This document shows positions 13,801 to 27,359 of a stretch of DNA of 64,000 nt, piece by piece. The number at the start of each line of letters is the position of its first letter. Position 1 is the stretch's first letter. This DNA is from Atrichornis clamosus (taxonomy: Eukaryota; Chordata; Aves; Passeriformes; Menuridae): the NCBI GenBank assembly GCA_013400975.1, contig WBMZ01014175.1, positions 124,340 through 188,339 of the forward strand. Direction: 5' to 3'. The translations under genes and the position numbers were made by a program. The notes under the pieces were generated by a model. It was not told the DNA's origin, did not search any database, and was given only the letters and a program-made list of their open reading frames with translations.

Positions 13801-16800
13801 ATAATGTTTCTTAAGTAAGAGACTTGCAAAGATCACTTGGCCCAATTATGTAATTCAGAGTTAAGGTGCCCTGAAAGTGACTTACTGCTTTCTTCTTGAA
13901 TACAACAAAGGGGAAGTAGCACTAGCTTGAAAATGGATCATCAAGAAAAAAAATAATTGCATTTTCATATATTTGGAAAGGGAGAAATCCAAAGTCAAGA
14001 GTTGTATGCATTCAATGAGAAATATCTCTAGCCTTAACTAAGACCTTCAGAAAATACCTATCTTTTAATCTGAAAAATGATTTAACATCAGATATTCACT
14101 GCTGCCAGACACATCTTCCTGGTGTTGATTATCTCATGCTACCTGGATTTGTACTCTTTGCTGTAGGCTGACAGGCAGGAACAGCCAGATTACGTGAATT
14201 TTATTCCCATCAGGTTACAGATTATTTTCAAGTGAAGCACAACTTAATTTTATGGACAGTTTGCTGAAATTTATTTTACGCCTCAGTAAAACAATTCATA
14301 ATTCTGATGAACTATGAAGTATTTGATTATTCTATATTATCATTTTTCATTTGTTTAAATGAGAGTTATGTTGGCAATTTAAACTATTGAGAGGGAAAAT
14401 TTTATCTTGGACTGGACATGCTAGTTTCTAGCCATTAAATATATGTACTGTCTTCTGAAACAGGTACCTGGTAAATTGTGACAGCCAAGATAGGAACAGA
14501 TGGAGTTGAATGACACAAAAATGTTAAATATAATAAAAATGTATATAAGTTTCATATACTTACCACAACAAAAAATAGCTTTAAGATTACAACCACATGA
14601 GAGCTCCCTGACATAAAATACACATTTGATACACATTTGCATTTAATGAAAGTTTAAAATAATTTTGTTTTTTAACAAAAAATTGGATTTTTGTGATAGA
14701 TAAAGAACTATAAGGTCTTCTTGTAGATGTTTACCAAGCTGTTTTATGGAGTCTGAACTGAGATCCCAGGCTTTGTGTAGGATTATTACATTATTTTAGT
14801 CTCCAAACCAAGGTTGCTGGTGCTGCTTTTCAGTGCTGTCCTCTGAGTCTTCAAGAAACAGAGATTCCCCACATGCCATAATTATTGTGGCTTTTCTGTT
14901 CTTCTCTATCTTCTGTATTGGTTCTCTAGGAAGATTTCAGGCAGAGTATTTCAGACAGCTCTGTGGTATATACAGTTCCTATCTGCTGTGGTCACACAAG
15001 GACCCAAGATACCCATGCTCAGGCAATTCCTTAAAGTATACCACAAGGCAGGAAATAATATTTGTACATCCAAGATCCATACTACTGATACCACAAAGGC
15101 ATTGCACGATTGATGAACAAGTAGTGAAAGAGAGCTGATGAACACAAAACAAAGCTAACAAATTGTTATATTGTGAGCTTTATTCTAAAAGCAGATTGGA
15201 AGAATGAGCTTTTCTTTTCCCAAATACTGTAAGATTTTATTGAAGACAAGGCAAAAAATTATATTCAATTTAGTTCTTGTAACTCAGCTAGTGCATTGCA
15301 AGAGCTACATGGTGCAAAGCTCTGTTCCAAATATGCTGTATTTTAACTAGCTCTCATGTACACCAGGTCTTTAACTCTCAGTATTTTTGTCTACTTTTCT
15401 CAGAATAGCGACAGTGAGCAGAGACTTCTGTTTAATCAAAATAAAAATACAAATATTTTAAATTAAAGAACACACTCTGCAAAGTAGCTTTAACTCCTAA
15501 AGTAATTAGTATTTTATATCATGTACATGAAACTCACAAGAATTTATCTTCTTTTTCCTTTTTATTCTTTTGTTTCAGAGGATTACTTTTTCACCAACAT
15601 TTGAATGAAAATAATTTCCATAGGATTATGGAAAAGAAAGAAAAAAAATATGGTGGACTGCATTGTATACCTTTACTGTTCAAAGAAGAATGAAGGTTTG
15701 TCTTTCTCACCATGCTGTACCTCAGAATAAGGATGTAGCAGGAAAACTTGGTACACTGCCTACTACATCTACCCCTTAATTTTAATAAGATACAAATAAT
15801 TTCCATTTTTTCTCCATCTGTTACCTACAGCTGTCTTCTTTAAAAATATTTCTATTGAATTTATAAGTTTCATGCAGCAAAAGGTTAAAGCTCTGTGACT
15901 GCATCCTTTTGGCTCATGATTCGTTATTTAGCTGTTAGTTAGTGTATGGAATATATTCTCTTGCTGCTCAATTCTGTGTGGTGATGAGAAGTTTAATATG
16001 TAATAGTATCATAAATAATGGTTTCTTGTCAACCACAAAGATGAGAAACTGATACATGTGATTAAAACTTGCTTAGTTAAAGTGAAATGTAGCATCAGAA
16101 ATCTTGCCCTCAAGGTAGGTGATTTTTCTAGCAAAGAAATGTAAATAAAATAACTCAAACCCAGTTGTAACCAACATTAGGTTTTTTTCCTGATAATATG
16201 CTTTCCAAACTGTGTTGTCTAGATCTTTTAACTTGTCTGTCATATCAGTTACGTTTCGCCTTTGCTTCCATGATCTCTGCTATGGTTTATTTTCAAAGTA
16301 AATAGTGAAGAAAGAAAATTTAAAATATCAGAAAAAAAGTGCCTTCCTTCTCCTATTTCATTCTTGACTGTTTTCTACAGTAATTAATAATCCAAATCTC
16401 TTACTTCCTGAGAAACTCCCATCTGATCTATTGTTCTTCTTCAGTTTCTCATTGGTCAACAGCATCTGAATCATCAAAGCACACATTGTTATCTTGTTGT
16501 GAAATGGTTGTAGAGCTAGGCAATGACCTTTGCAGTGTTTATTTGGCATCAAACAGGATGGGAGACTTTGAGTACTGCTGTAGTGCAAGTGTCACAGGGC
16601 TTTCTGATAGCAGAGGACCACTGCTGCTACTTGCCTTGCCTTCTTAGCGAACATAAGAGTTCCTTGTTTCTGGAGGTAAACTTATTATCTTGCTTTGTAA
16701 GCAAAATCTCTTTAGCTTCATCTCCTATTTCTTCTCAAAGTAAATTCTGAGATATTGTGTAGGAAATGGGGTCAACCTTGAGTAGCTGTGAGGACAACTT

Positions 16801-18278
16801 TTATATAATTTACCTGTCAGAGTGGGAAATGTAAGATCTAGTGGGTGCCTTACCCTCCTTACTACACAATTTTTATTAGATACTAGAAAACTGGGCAAGT
16901 TTTGTTCCAATTTAATCGATGTCTTACAGCAAAAAAAAAGAAAAAACAAGGACACAAAACTTTTTCTTACTCTTTAAGAGTGCAATTTTATTAATCAGAA
17001 GAGATATCAGTGAAGAATCACTCTCAAAAGTCTAAGATAAATGATGAATCTTCCCCCTGCCTCAGATTAAGTTCTTAAAAGCTCATTACTCTGTCATCTC
17101 TGCTGACTCTATAAACTGCCAAGATGTCTAAATCTTTAAATTATTTTGCTGTAAATTTACCTTCTGATAAGTTGTGAGAGGTTCAGAAATGTAAACTTGA
17201 GGAAGGTTTTATTTGAATAACAGAAAGCTTAGTATTTATTCAAAGTGCAAATTAATTCTTACAAACTACTTGACAAATATTTAAAGTTAACATTTTTACA
17301 TACATTTTATTTTTGAAAGATATCCCATTTTAACCTGTGCTTTTATATGAAACAGACATTTTAAACAGTTTTAACTTGTACTGTCTGATAAGATATAGCC
17401 CCCAAAATGGTTTATATTAAGTAAACTCTTGTTATTTCTGCATGGATAATCCTAATCCTTGATTCATCATGCTTTAAAATTAAGCATAGTCCTTAAAATC
17501 ATAGCCTTTCATTGTCAAATTTGTCATGCTTTCATATATACTTAGAATTTTCTTTGCGTTTCTGTATGTATTTTTAAAAATACATGTCTATACAAAACTT
17601 CTGAGAAAGAGGGCTCATAGCATTGTTTCTTAAATCAACACATAACTAGGCAGGGAGCTATTGCTTATGTTAACTAGTGTTTTTTGTGCCAGCAAACAAA
17701 GACTTGTCACAGAAAAAAAACCCCAAAGCCTATGAAGATTAGCTTCACATGAAAATGGCCACGCTTTCATTGTATGCTGCGGGAACACAGCCAATTTGCC
17801 TTCTGAAAAGAGATCAACTTTGTTTGCTGTCATACTGTTAATGGTGCCATGAACAAGCAACTAGAGGAGGTTGGACACAAAATGTGGGAGGCAGGCAGTT
17901 GGTACAGATAGAGGAATTTGCTAAGTAATGTATTTGTTGTTTACATTCCACTACATTTATTTAAAAAATGAGCTATATCAGTGTCTGTGTATAAATTGAT
18001 CAGTTTTAGGTCATTCCCCTAGGAGATCACTGGAGACTGTGCTTAACAAAACACTTCATTATGAAAATTATTCTGTGTGTATATTTATTTGAGAATTCTT
18101 TTAAAGAAAATACAAACATATTTGATTACTGTCTATGTTAATTCTGCATGATAAGTCTCAGCTAAATGCTAGGAACAATGAAGAAAGAAAACCCAACAAA
18201 TGTGTCTTAATTTTGTTCTGATAAGTGAAGTAGAAGATTTTATCTTTCCAGCATACCATGTCTCTTCTTATGCACCTC
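7891..18278. other. 10-kb AT-rich noncoding stretch, no element recognised
   Basis: I find no gene or convincing mobile element. Open frames do not exceed about 101 codons and show no family resemblance. Two sub-intervals, about 12895-13130 and 14100-14400, are AT-rich but varied in sequence, with TAAT-type words and no simple-repeat character. Avian conserved noncoding elements often look like this, but nothing in one sequence can prove conservation. Short A or T runs occur at 4710, 9590 and 11771. I otherwise see nothing to annotate. Confidence 0.65.
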
Positions 18279-18358
18279 TGTATTGGGTTTGCATGGCCCA
18301 GTTTTGGTAGTGGAGGGGCTACAGGTGTGGCTTCTGTGAGAAGCTGACAGAAGCTGTA
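18279..18358 (+). mobile_element. 5' LTR fragment, ERV (plus orientation)
   Basis: It begins with TGTATTGGGTTTGCATGG, the 5' terminus of the avian LTR group whose 3' complement closes the 49776-50865 element. It continues with a G/T-rich segment and then CTTCTGTGAGAAGCTG and CAGAAGCTG. In the two minus-strand copies (near 1-150 and 50770-50860) the same blocks appear as reverse complements. Similarity fades after about 18358, though ATGTCCAACAT at 18389 may be a further remnant. Only the first ~80-140 bp of the LTR remain, so this is a broken copy without regulatory regions. Confidence 0.75.
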
Positions 18359-19432
18359 GAGTACTTGAAGCAACGTTCATGTCCAACATCAAGCACTGGA
18401 CCAGAGGCATATGCACTCTTCAAGAATGATCTCTAGCTGAAATGTCTCTCAGTCTTGAACTTTTCTTTACAAAAAACACGTTTTTTGTCTGAAGATGTAG
18501 GTGTTTCATTGTCTTTTGTGCTACACATAATTACAGCATTTGTTGAACATATTTTTATGTGTGATAAGCATGAAGTAGTTACCTATTGACTGTTTAAAAT
18601 AATTCCTTTATTTCTTTTCTTCAACACAGTTTAGACTAAAAGTAATTTTGTTCTGAATTAAGACTTCCATTTCCTAGGGCTTAAAGACTTTATGTCTTAT
18701 GCAATGTATGCCAATGCTATGGATTGAAGAAAGGTCTTGTCATCAAATGGCCACTCTATAATTGTGCTGTAGAATTTTTGCAATATTAGTAGCTAAAGTC
18801 TTTTTTTCTTTCCCCATCTCTTATTCCTCCCAATTGGCCACTGATTTCTTCCTTCCACTGCTGGTTATTTTGTGTTCAATAAAAATATTAGGGAAAAATA
18901 TTTGAAAAGACACTGTGAGTCTTTTCCCCTCCCCCTTTTTCTCAAGTCAATTTTTCTTTTTTTCTGTTTACAGGGCTCACAGAGCAAAAAAACAAACAAA
19001 ATCAACAGCAAAGAAACCTCCAAACCACCTTCTTATGACAAATGGCTGCACTGTTGTTTTGGGCTATTTAGGAAGGCAACAAGGAAACTATAAAGTACGA
19101 GATAAGAAAAGGATCAGAGTATGACCTTTGGCAGTGGCTTTCTTTCTATCCCCACCAGACCCTGAATGGAAACTGTACCAACTTTGAGGTCTTTGAAATC
19201 ATCTGAGCAAAACAAATCTGGAGAAGAACATTGTATGGCAGGAGCTTCTGTATGAGATTGTTCAGGAGATGCTCAGAAGACCTTGGCCCCTGCTATCTGC
19301 AGCAGATTGCTCTCACAATAGATTGAGTTTATTGCATTTGTATCTTAAAAGAAAATGAATTAATAATTTGTTATTAAATAATAAATCGTTAATAAATCAT
19401 AATGAACACATCACACAAATTCTGCATAATCT
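18359..19432. other. Noncoding spacer
   Basis: No gene is seen. A strong acceptor-like pyrimidine tract ending in TTTACAG lies at 18943-18973, but no matching donor or convincing frame follows. The 73- and 69-codon frames here overlap each other and have no family signature. Confidence 0.6.
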
Positions 19433-19575
19433 TTGTAACTTTGAATTTGCTCAATTGATTAGAGCATGGTGCTAATAACACCAAGGTCACATGTTTGATC
19501 CCTGTATGGGCCCTTTGCTTAAGAGTTGGACTCGATGATCCTTCTGGGTCCTTTCCAATTCAAACTATTCTGAGA
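19433..19575 (+). mobile_element. tRNA-Ile-derived SINE with CR1-type tail (TguSINE1-like)
   Basis: Bases 19449-19513 fold as a decayed tRNA-Ile. The D-arm region is GCTCAATTGATTAGAGC. The anticodon arm is GGTG-CTAATAA-CACC with anticodon AAT. The T-arm core is TGTTTGATCCC, a degenerate B box, and the acceptor 3' strand is TATGGGCC. The 5' acceptor strand no longer pairs, so this is not a functional tRNA gene. The tail GAGTTGGACTCGATGATCC, then GGGTCC and CCTTTCCAATTC, ending ACTATTCTGAG, matches the 3' end of CR1 LINEs. CR1 machinery is thought to mobilise such SINEs in trans. A tRNA-Ile/CR1-tailed SINE is known from passerines (TguSINE1), which is the best taxonomic clue in the window. The A and B boxes would once have been an internal Pol III promoter. 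Confidence 0.88.
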
Positions 19576-19849
19576 AATCAGATCTTCTTCTGTCATATAT
19601 TTAGAAAAAATGTTAGAAATAGGTGATCTGCTCTAATGCTTCCTATGCTGCCTTCCACCACCTAGAACTTGGTCTTGATCTGTAGAGCTCTGCTGCACCA
19701 ATCCAGATCCCGAGCCACTGATGCTTTGCCAGTGGGAAGCCTTCAAGAGAGCTCTACCAGCACCTGCTAGTCTTGCCTTCCTGAGCCTTCATGGACTGTC
19801 ACAGGCTGATGGAAATGACAAGAGGGTTGCCAGCTCACACACACTCAAG
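19576..19849. other. Short noncoding spacer between SINE and LTR
   Basis: About 270 bp, more GC-rich than the surroundings, with no recognised gene or repeat. A 73-codon frame starts at 19721 but runs into the LTR, so I treat it as chance. Confidence 0.5.
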
Positions 19850-20436
19850 TGTTGTGGTTCCACCTCAGCCAGAAACCAAGACCCATGCAGATGCTTGGTC
19901 ACTCCCCCACCAGTAGGATGGGGGAGAAAATTGCCAGGGTAAAAGCTAGAAAACTCATGGGTTGAGATAAAGGCAGTTTAACAGGGAAAATGAAAGCTGT
20001 GCACACAGGCAAAGCAAAACACGGAATTAATTCACTGCTTTCCATGGTCAGGCATGTGTTCAGCCATCTTCAGGAGAGCAGGGCCCCATTACACGTAATG
20101 GTGATTTGGGAAGAAAAAGGCCATAATTCCAACTATCCCCTCACTTCCTCCTTCTTCCTCCTCTTCATATACTGAGCATGTCATATGGAATAGAATATCC
20201 CTTTGGTCAGTTTGGGTCAACTGTTCTGGCTGTGTCTCCTCCCAGCCTCCCAAGCATGCCTAAATTCCTTGTCAGTGTGGCAGGACAAAAAGCAGAAAAG
20301 GCCTTGGCCCTGTGTAAGCTCTACTCAGGAATAATTAAACATCTCTGTATTATCAACCCTGTTTTCAGCACAAATCCAAAACCCCATTATAGGAACTATG
20401 AAGGAAATTAACTCTACCCCAACCAAAACCAGCATA
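19850..20436 (-). mobile_element. Solo LTR, ERVL-type, complete
   Basis: Read on the minus strand, this is a complete avian LTR beginning (at 20436) with TGCTGGTTTTGGTTGGGGTA and ending (at 19850) with GGAACCACAACA. The start dinucleotide TG appears as TA because of one apparent substitution. Inside, in LTR order, come the U3 words TTGACCCAAACTGACCAAAG, a TATA-like TATATG (complement of 20166-20171), and the box TTATCTCAACCCATG (complement of 19956-19970). Then a G-rich block follows, close to the 3' end. Candidate target duplications are TCAAG (19845-19849) and CCAAG (20437-20441), 4 of 5 identical. No internal retroviral sequence is attached, so it is a solo LTR left by recombination between two LTRs. 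The poly(A) signal appears degenerate. Confidence 0.88.
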
Positions 20437-23400
20437 CCAAGTTTGTTTAATAACTTGTGAATAAGGCAAGCTGAACACCGCCCTAAAGCAGAAGGAGCAA
20501 CACATGCTGGTCAGGGGCACTTATTATACTCCTTTTTTTTTGTGGTGTTGAGCCTGCACAGGGAATGCACTGCAGATAAACTGCAATTTTTTAAACAGTG
20601 CTGACTCTCTCTCCATCTTCTTCCTCTGTCTCATATTCTCTCTGTAACTAGACCCATTTAAAAAGGCTAGAATGTGTAGTTTTGCTAATTAATATACATA
20701 CAGGTATACCTGCTGCTTTTAGTCTACCTAAATAGTTTTTCCTTAGAGAAAACTGCTTTTCTGTTTTCATTCATAGACTGCGTGGAAAGACTTGTAAAGA
20801 CAACTGAAGAAATATTGTTACATAAAGGCAAGGGTCACTCAAATACTTCTATGTTAAAAAAGTGAGATAAATTGTAATTGTGGGGTTTATTGATAACAGT
20901 CATGCTGGTAACAGGCAGTGTTGCATAAAAAATATACAGAGCAGATAGAGGAACAGTGTGCGGTCTCCACATTATTTTTGACTAGGTTCATGTTCATTGT
21001 AAATATGGACATCATAAGTTTTTTATTGTTTGCACTGCTTGCTAAACAAAGATGTCTCCTGGCTGCTCTAAGAGGAAGTAAAATTGAAATAATTATCAAA
21101 GATGATTCTATTGCAACTGGACAGCTATAAATTTTATATATAAATGTAAAATGCATAACTAAATGCACTTTATTTTTAAATTCCGGGCTGAAGGTGTATT
21201 CTGTATTACCTGAACACAGTAATGGAACTAGCATCACAGTATAATTAAAAGCTTGGATTTAATTTTGTCTTGCTAAAAAAGTGGTTAACAGAGGCTCAAT
21301 TGATCTGGAAGAAAGTAAATCTTGCCTTAAAAACCTAAGTGGAAGTCAGATTTATCTGAATTTATTGGTACTGTGCTTTTCAAGACTTGATAAATTATTT
21401 TTCCTACAATGCTTCCTGACATTAGTCTTCTTTATAGGAGGTACAATGTTATATCATTAACACATCAGCTCCTGCTGAGAGATGCATTCAATGCCTTGGA
21501 ATGCTGTAAGAAATAGGTGTTTATTAAAAGCTGTTTTTAGTCAGTTATTTACCAAGTAAGAATATATTTAGGTGTAAATGGCAATTAGTCCTTGAAGTTT
21601 TTTTCTTTTAATTAAAGCTCACACTTTAAAACACTAAATCAAGACAAATCGTTCTGAAGAGGAACACTTTGTCCCTCCCATTTCCTACCAGGAGCAGATA
21701 TTTTCAGGACTCTCCAAACAGTAGGCAGTCTTTCTTCTAATCTGTTCACTTTATGTACTTCGACATCAAAACACCACGTGTGGGCTATGGACAATACTGA
21801 TGCCGTGAGACTATATTTACTAGGCTTTTGTAAATTTTACATATAGACTCGATCCTTTTTATTTATTTAAAAAATGCATTTATTTCCTATTTGCAGGTAG
21901 TATATGTAAATAAAATATCTATCAAGGAATTGTGTGAGCTGACTCTAAATTAGGAAAACTCATTTTAAGACATTGTCATCTATAATTAACTACATATTTG
22001 GAGAGTCATGAAATGTCACAATTTATGTAGTAGAACATAAAGGATATTTGTCATGTAAATACAATGAGAGAAACAAAGAAAACTTGTCTCTATATTTTTT
22101 TATGGAAATATGAAAATAAAAGGAAAAAAGCTAGAAACTACTATCTCAGTAGAGGCATGGCCAAGGAGATGTCAAATACTTGCCAGTAACAGAGGACTTG
22201 TACCACCCATTAGGAACTTACCTGTTTTCATTCAGAACAAACAGAATTTTCTTCTGAAAAATGCAACCAAAGGTCTCAGGTCTTTAAACTGGGATACTAG
22301 AACTTTCTGAAATCACTCTCCTCAGCCAGTCTCATCTGCAAGAGAGAACAAAATATCTTTTTAGCAAAGGGTAATGAAAATTTTTTATTGCCTTTTAAAA
22401 AATGATTCTTGCTCCTCAATCATAAAAATAATGATTGCTTTTTTTAAAAAAAAGTTTGATTATTTTCTAAGTCGAATAATATTTTAACATAAAATGGTTT
22501 AAAACTTTTTGCTTTACACTTCATTAGTCTGTCTCTCATATCAGGAAAAAAAATCCAAATTGATAGAAACTAGATTATTCTATTTCTTGATTTCTCTATC
22601 TATCAAATGCAAAGCCATAAAAGTGAAGAAGCAAAAACAAACTGACAAAAACCTTCAACAATGCAAGAAGTGAAAGGGTAAAATCAAATAATCTTATTAA
22701 GAAAACACATGTGTAACACTGAGTTAATTTTCTCCCTTCAGAACAAGGGAATTTAGATTGGCCTTGTACGAGGAGCATATTGCATATTAAGATGAAAGTA
22801 TGGCTGAGGAATGAAAAAGAACTGAATGTAACTTGTGAAAAAAGAAGTACACACATTAATGTAATGGACTGTTCAAAGTTGAGATTAAGTAGATGCAAGT
22901 GAGGGTATAATCTGCTTTTACACTAGAGAAAACATAAATAGTATAATCAATTTTTATTCTACAGAAAAGAAATAAATATTCCATCTCATTCTTAAAAGTG
23001 TGGACTTGCATTTTTTGGAGAATATTTAAGGTTAATAAGTATTGTTTCTCTAGGAGCCATTAACTGTGTAACACACCTCAGTCACACTCTGACACATAAA
23101 CCTTGAGTAAAACTGTCCAAAAAACTGCAAAAAAGTAGCAACACGTTTTATAATACCCCTCATTTTCTAAATGTTTCCTGTATTTATGACAGTAAATGCA
23201 TGTATTTATCAAATTGGCAGGCACTGAAAGTACTTTAAAAGAATGTTCTCTCTCATAGTTTATGAAAGCTTCAAAGTGATCTGTAATAGCTGGATGTGCA
23301 GTTAGTCTAATGAACAATAATAGACTCATTGCTGCAATGTATCTGCAGGGAAGAAGCAGAAAATCAGTATGAATGTGTTAATCACTATAAGGAATTCAAA

Positions 23401-26400
23401 AATTGAATTTTATATTTTGAAAGCTGATTATAAAAAAGCAACAAAGGGGCAACTATATTTTGTGCTTATTCCTCTGATATTATAAGAATTGGAGTCTGTT
23501 TATTTAGTAATAGAATGAACTGTATATATTTTTGATCTTAATTAAGTTTTATTCTGGTATCATTTTATCAATGAGAGTCAAATGAGTAGAACTGAATTTT
23601 GAGAATATGGGTTTTTTCATCATAGTGAAGCGACTAGCCTTATTTTTTTTTTAATTCATCTCACATGACTGAGCTCTAGAAATAAAAGCAATCTCAACTC
23701 TAATGTTATTTTTTATTTTCTGCTGTTTTTTCTCTTTACAAACCAAGATGGAGTGTTGGAAGGGCAAATAGATGAGTATCCCCACAGATGGCTGTTCAAT
23801 TATTTTATTAAAGTTTTAAAAAATATTAGATAGTTATTGTATGTTGACTGCATTTATTTAACATTGCTTGTCTTGATTTTTTGTTTGTTTGTTTGTTTGA
23901 GTTTTTTAAAGTATTAGGAGCACCAAAATACTAGAACAGGAATTATGAAAGGTTATAGGAAAATAGAAAGCATGACAAATGACAGCTGAAGAAATATGTG
24001 GAATTAAGAAAAACATACAATGTTTAGTCAGCACAGTGTTTAAAACTCCACAGAACTTAGAAACTGACTGATATCAAAATAGAAGGATCATGGAAAAGTG
24101 AAAGAAACTGGTATTTTGGTAAAGCCTTTGAAATTTTTCAGTTGTATTAAATACGTAGTTTCTCTATTTTAGACCTGATTTAAGGGGAATATGGGTTTAA
24201 ATCTAGAAACCATTTGAATGTGTCTGTATTTCATAATGAAATACACTATAAAGATAACTGTTACTGCTGACCCAAGATGGTGTATGCACATGATTCAGTA
24301 AGCACTATGCAAAGATACTAGTTAAATCTGGAAATTAAACTATTAAACCAGACTAAGTGTTTTCACAGAGCCACATCTGATAGAATATTTCCGTTTTGTT
24401 ACAAAAAGGCCAAGAAGATTCTAGACTACCATTGACAAAGTGTTTTTAGTACCGAGGAGAAAATTGTATTAACATTCCAGCTAATTTAAGAAAAGCGATC
24501 AAAAAATCTTCCCTTCCTAAGATATCAGACAAAGGGTTGATACCATTTCAGGGTTTCCCCTCCAAGAGGTTTGGAGCAAGAGCTTGAATGCAGAACTCAT
24601 ACTCTGGAGCATTGTTTTAATCCTCAAAAGGCTGGACATTCTTGGATGTTCATCAGTCTTTTAGAAAGCATTATAAAGTTGAAATGCAAACAGTTATTTT
24701 AAACATATTGTCCTGGTTCCAGAGCAAGAAATGTAGATGCTCTTCTATAGAAAATAGCTTGGCAGTGCTGTTCTTATTGAGACCTTCAGAATATGATTCT
24801 GGAAGAACTGAGTGACACAAAACCCAGCAATCTTTGAAATACTGAGGGATGGGTAAGCTGCAAACATATGGAAAGATGATCTTCAGGTGTCCAGAGATAA
24901 CAATTTTTTAATCTTTATTTGATAAGGGAAAGTATTGTGCAAGGCAGATTAGACATCACTTGAACAAGTCAGACCATCATTTCTGAAGAGGGAGGAAGTA
25001 GTTGTCAAAAGGCAGAAACACTTAGTCTATTTGTGAAGATTTAAGCAAATGGTGGATTTAAGCAAAGACTGAAGAGCTATCAAAACACTGAGAGAGAAGC
25101 TGAATTCTTTCTGTAAGACAGTCTAATACTGAAGATGCAAAGTAGCTATTAGAAAAAAAAGCTGTCAGAATAAAATGGTATAAACTACTACTTACTGTAG
25201 TCAGGCTGGCAGTGTAATGAGAAAGAAGGAGGTTTTGAAACAGCCATCATAAAGGAGGAAAGTAATGTGTGTAAGAAAGTTCAACTTAAATACAGAAAAC
25301 AAAATAAGTCAGTGGTATGGTGATATTATAAGATTGGACTATGACCCATTACATTTCTTCTCTGCTATTCAGTTTTTCCATGTTGTGCATAGTAGGTGTT
25401 TGTTGTTGGCTAGGTTTGAGTATCCCACAAGATGATGGGACACTTAAAATTTGGGCATCGGCAGCCTCAACATTAAAATGTGTCTGTGAGCCATGTGGAT
25501 GCAGCCCTTGCTTACATTGCCATAGATAAGTCTAGATATCCTTTAATCTCTTTGCTACCCTCACCATTTGTTTAGATCTCCTGCTAGTCATGCCCGTGTA
25601 AGTATGCCTTATAGATTATTCTCTCAGGTATGGCTTTCCAACATTATCATTTCTTTCACCCTTAATCTTTTCTTGACAGCTTCAATGAACTTTATTGAGG
25701 CTTATGGAGTTAAAATGAGACTATCCTAAATTCAAAAGACTGTGAATGTTTCACTTTAACTGATCTTTTTAAAGCTTTGTCCATTAGACAGATAATAAAG
25801 ATACAGTACTCTATGTACTGATATCTTTTTTCATCATAGCTATTGAAAAAAAGCCAAATAAAAATACGATATAAAGCATCTGCATTAAGGAAGATTTAGG
25901 GAACTGAAACGTATAAGTAATGTAGAATCTAAATCTCACTTAACAATATTGAAGCTGGAATCAAGAATGTACCAAACTTGTGTTTTCCTTCTGAACTCTG
26001 TTATATTTCCAGAGTAGGCATGCATGTTTCCCTTTCAGCTGTTGACAAGTATGTAAACTACTGATTTAAATTCTTCTACTGTAATGGCCAGAACAGTTCA
26101 AAGACTGAAACTGTTCTAGTCTCTATTAGGGCTCCAGGTGGTCCTCAATTAAAAATGAACTATACTTGACCAAAAAATTGTATATATTTTCTAAACTTAA
26201 GAACATAATTATTTTCTATAGCTGGAAGGCACATAGTTATTACCAAGGATTGAAAATGCTTTGCTAAAATCTAAATCTGCCACTGTTAATATGGTAAATT
26301 TTACTGTAGTACTGTATTTCCTTAAATATGTGTTTATATTACCCTAATGGCTAGATATCTCAGGTGTCAGAAAAGATTCTTGCTTCTTTTCCTCTTAACT

Positions 26401-27359
26401 AGAACCAAGAAAATATGAGTGAGTGTCTGACAAAAGAAAACAGTTCAAAAAATGAAAAAAACCTTATAGAATAAAATAAGGGGACCTACATCTATAAAAA
26501 TTCAGTTCTCTGTTTGTAATTTTCACTGTTAAATTGCATGGTAAAAATGTTGTAATGCAATCCATGGTAGAATTAATTTAAACCTTAAGCAACAGAGATT
26601 TTTTTTTTTTAATTTTATAGATTTATCAAGGAAAGTAAAAACTATATTGAGTGAATAATCAAATGAAACTTGAGAGCTTTAAAGGAAAACCTTATTTAGC
26701 TGCTATTCAGGGACATAGGGCTGTCAAATTAGCATACTTCCGGTAACAGATCTCTTGTCTTCCTACATATGTGACAGATGATTCATAACATAAATCAGCA
26801 TTGTATACTTGCAGTTATGCTTTCTTTAATGGTACATGTTTTAAGCTAAATAAATCTAGAGAACATGACATTCTTTTCTTTTTTTTTTAATTGCTGGAAA
26901 ATATTATCATAACTCCTTAAAAATGTTAGAAATAAGTATTCAATAAGGTAATACATACTTTTGAAGAATATGATCTCATTAAAAGACAGAGCACCCCCTG
27001 AATTCAATCCCAGGAAACTTCAAACACTTTTTTTTCTAAAGAACTTTAGGCAATATTAAGTAAAGCACCCCCATACAGTTCAAAGGAACTTTGCTTATAC
27101 ATTTTAGACTAAGTGAAACTGAAATAATCTCTTGATCTTAGACTCAGAAACAGGCAAAAAAGATGTTATCAGATTTCTTACACTTACAGAACAGAACTAA
27201 TAACCTTTGTTGTTTCTTGATAAAAAGCAGAAAAAAGTTTCTTTGTGCATAGTTTTCTAGCAAGATTAGTCTAGAAAATAGATCTGGTGGTTGAAATGTC
27301 ATTTAGAAAAGTTATTTAGTTGCCTGGTTCCTAAAGGGGAACTTAGTACGTGTTCTTGC
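20437..27359. other. 7-kb AT-rich noncoding stretch
   Basis: No gene is recognised. The longest frame is 116 codons on the minus strand (20887-21237), overlapped by a 70-codon plus-strand frame. Its peptide is rich in Ile, Leu, Ser and Cys, has no domain I know, and lies in AT-rich DNA, so I judge it a chance frame. A TTTG tetranucleotide repeat sits at 23879-23899. Poly(A/T) patches occur near 22438-22453, 26600 and 26880. Confidence 0.65.
23879..23899 (+). repeat. (TTTG)n microsatellite
   Basis: Four perfect TTTG units follow a T-run and end at GTTTGAG. It is a short array with low mutability. Confidence 0.9.

Noticed and set aside
14833..15138. 101-codon plus-strand frame with a hydrophobic segment
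   Set aside because: One hydrophobic run is common in T-rich DNA; overlapping minus-strand frames of similar size exist and no homology is recognised.
19449..19513. A functional tRNA-Ile gene
   Set aside because: The 5' acceptor strand does not pair, the T stem has a mismatch, and a CR1 tail follows immediately; it is a SINE head.
20887..21237. 116-codon minus-strand frame as a gene
   Set aside because: No domain, splice context or start context; a plus-strand frame overlaps it; this length is expected by chance in 64 kb of both strands.
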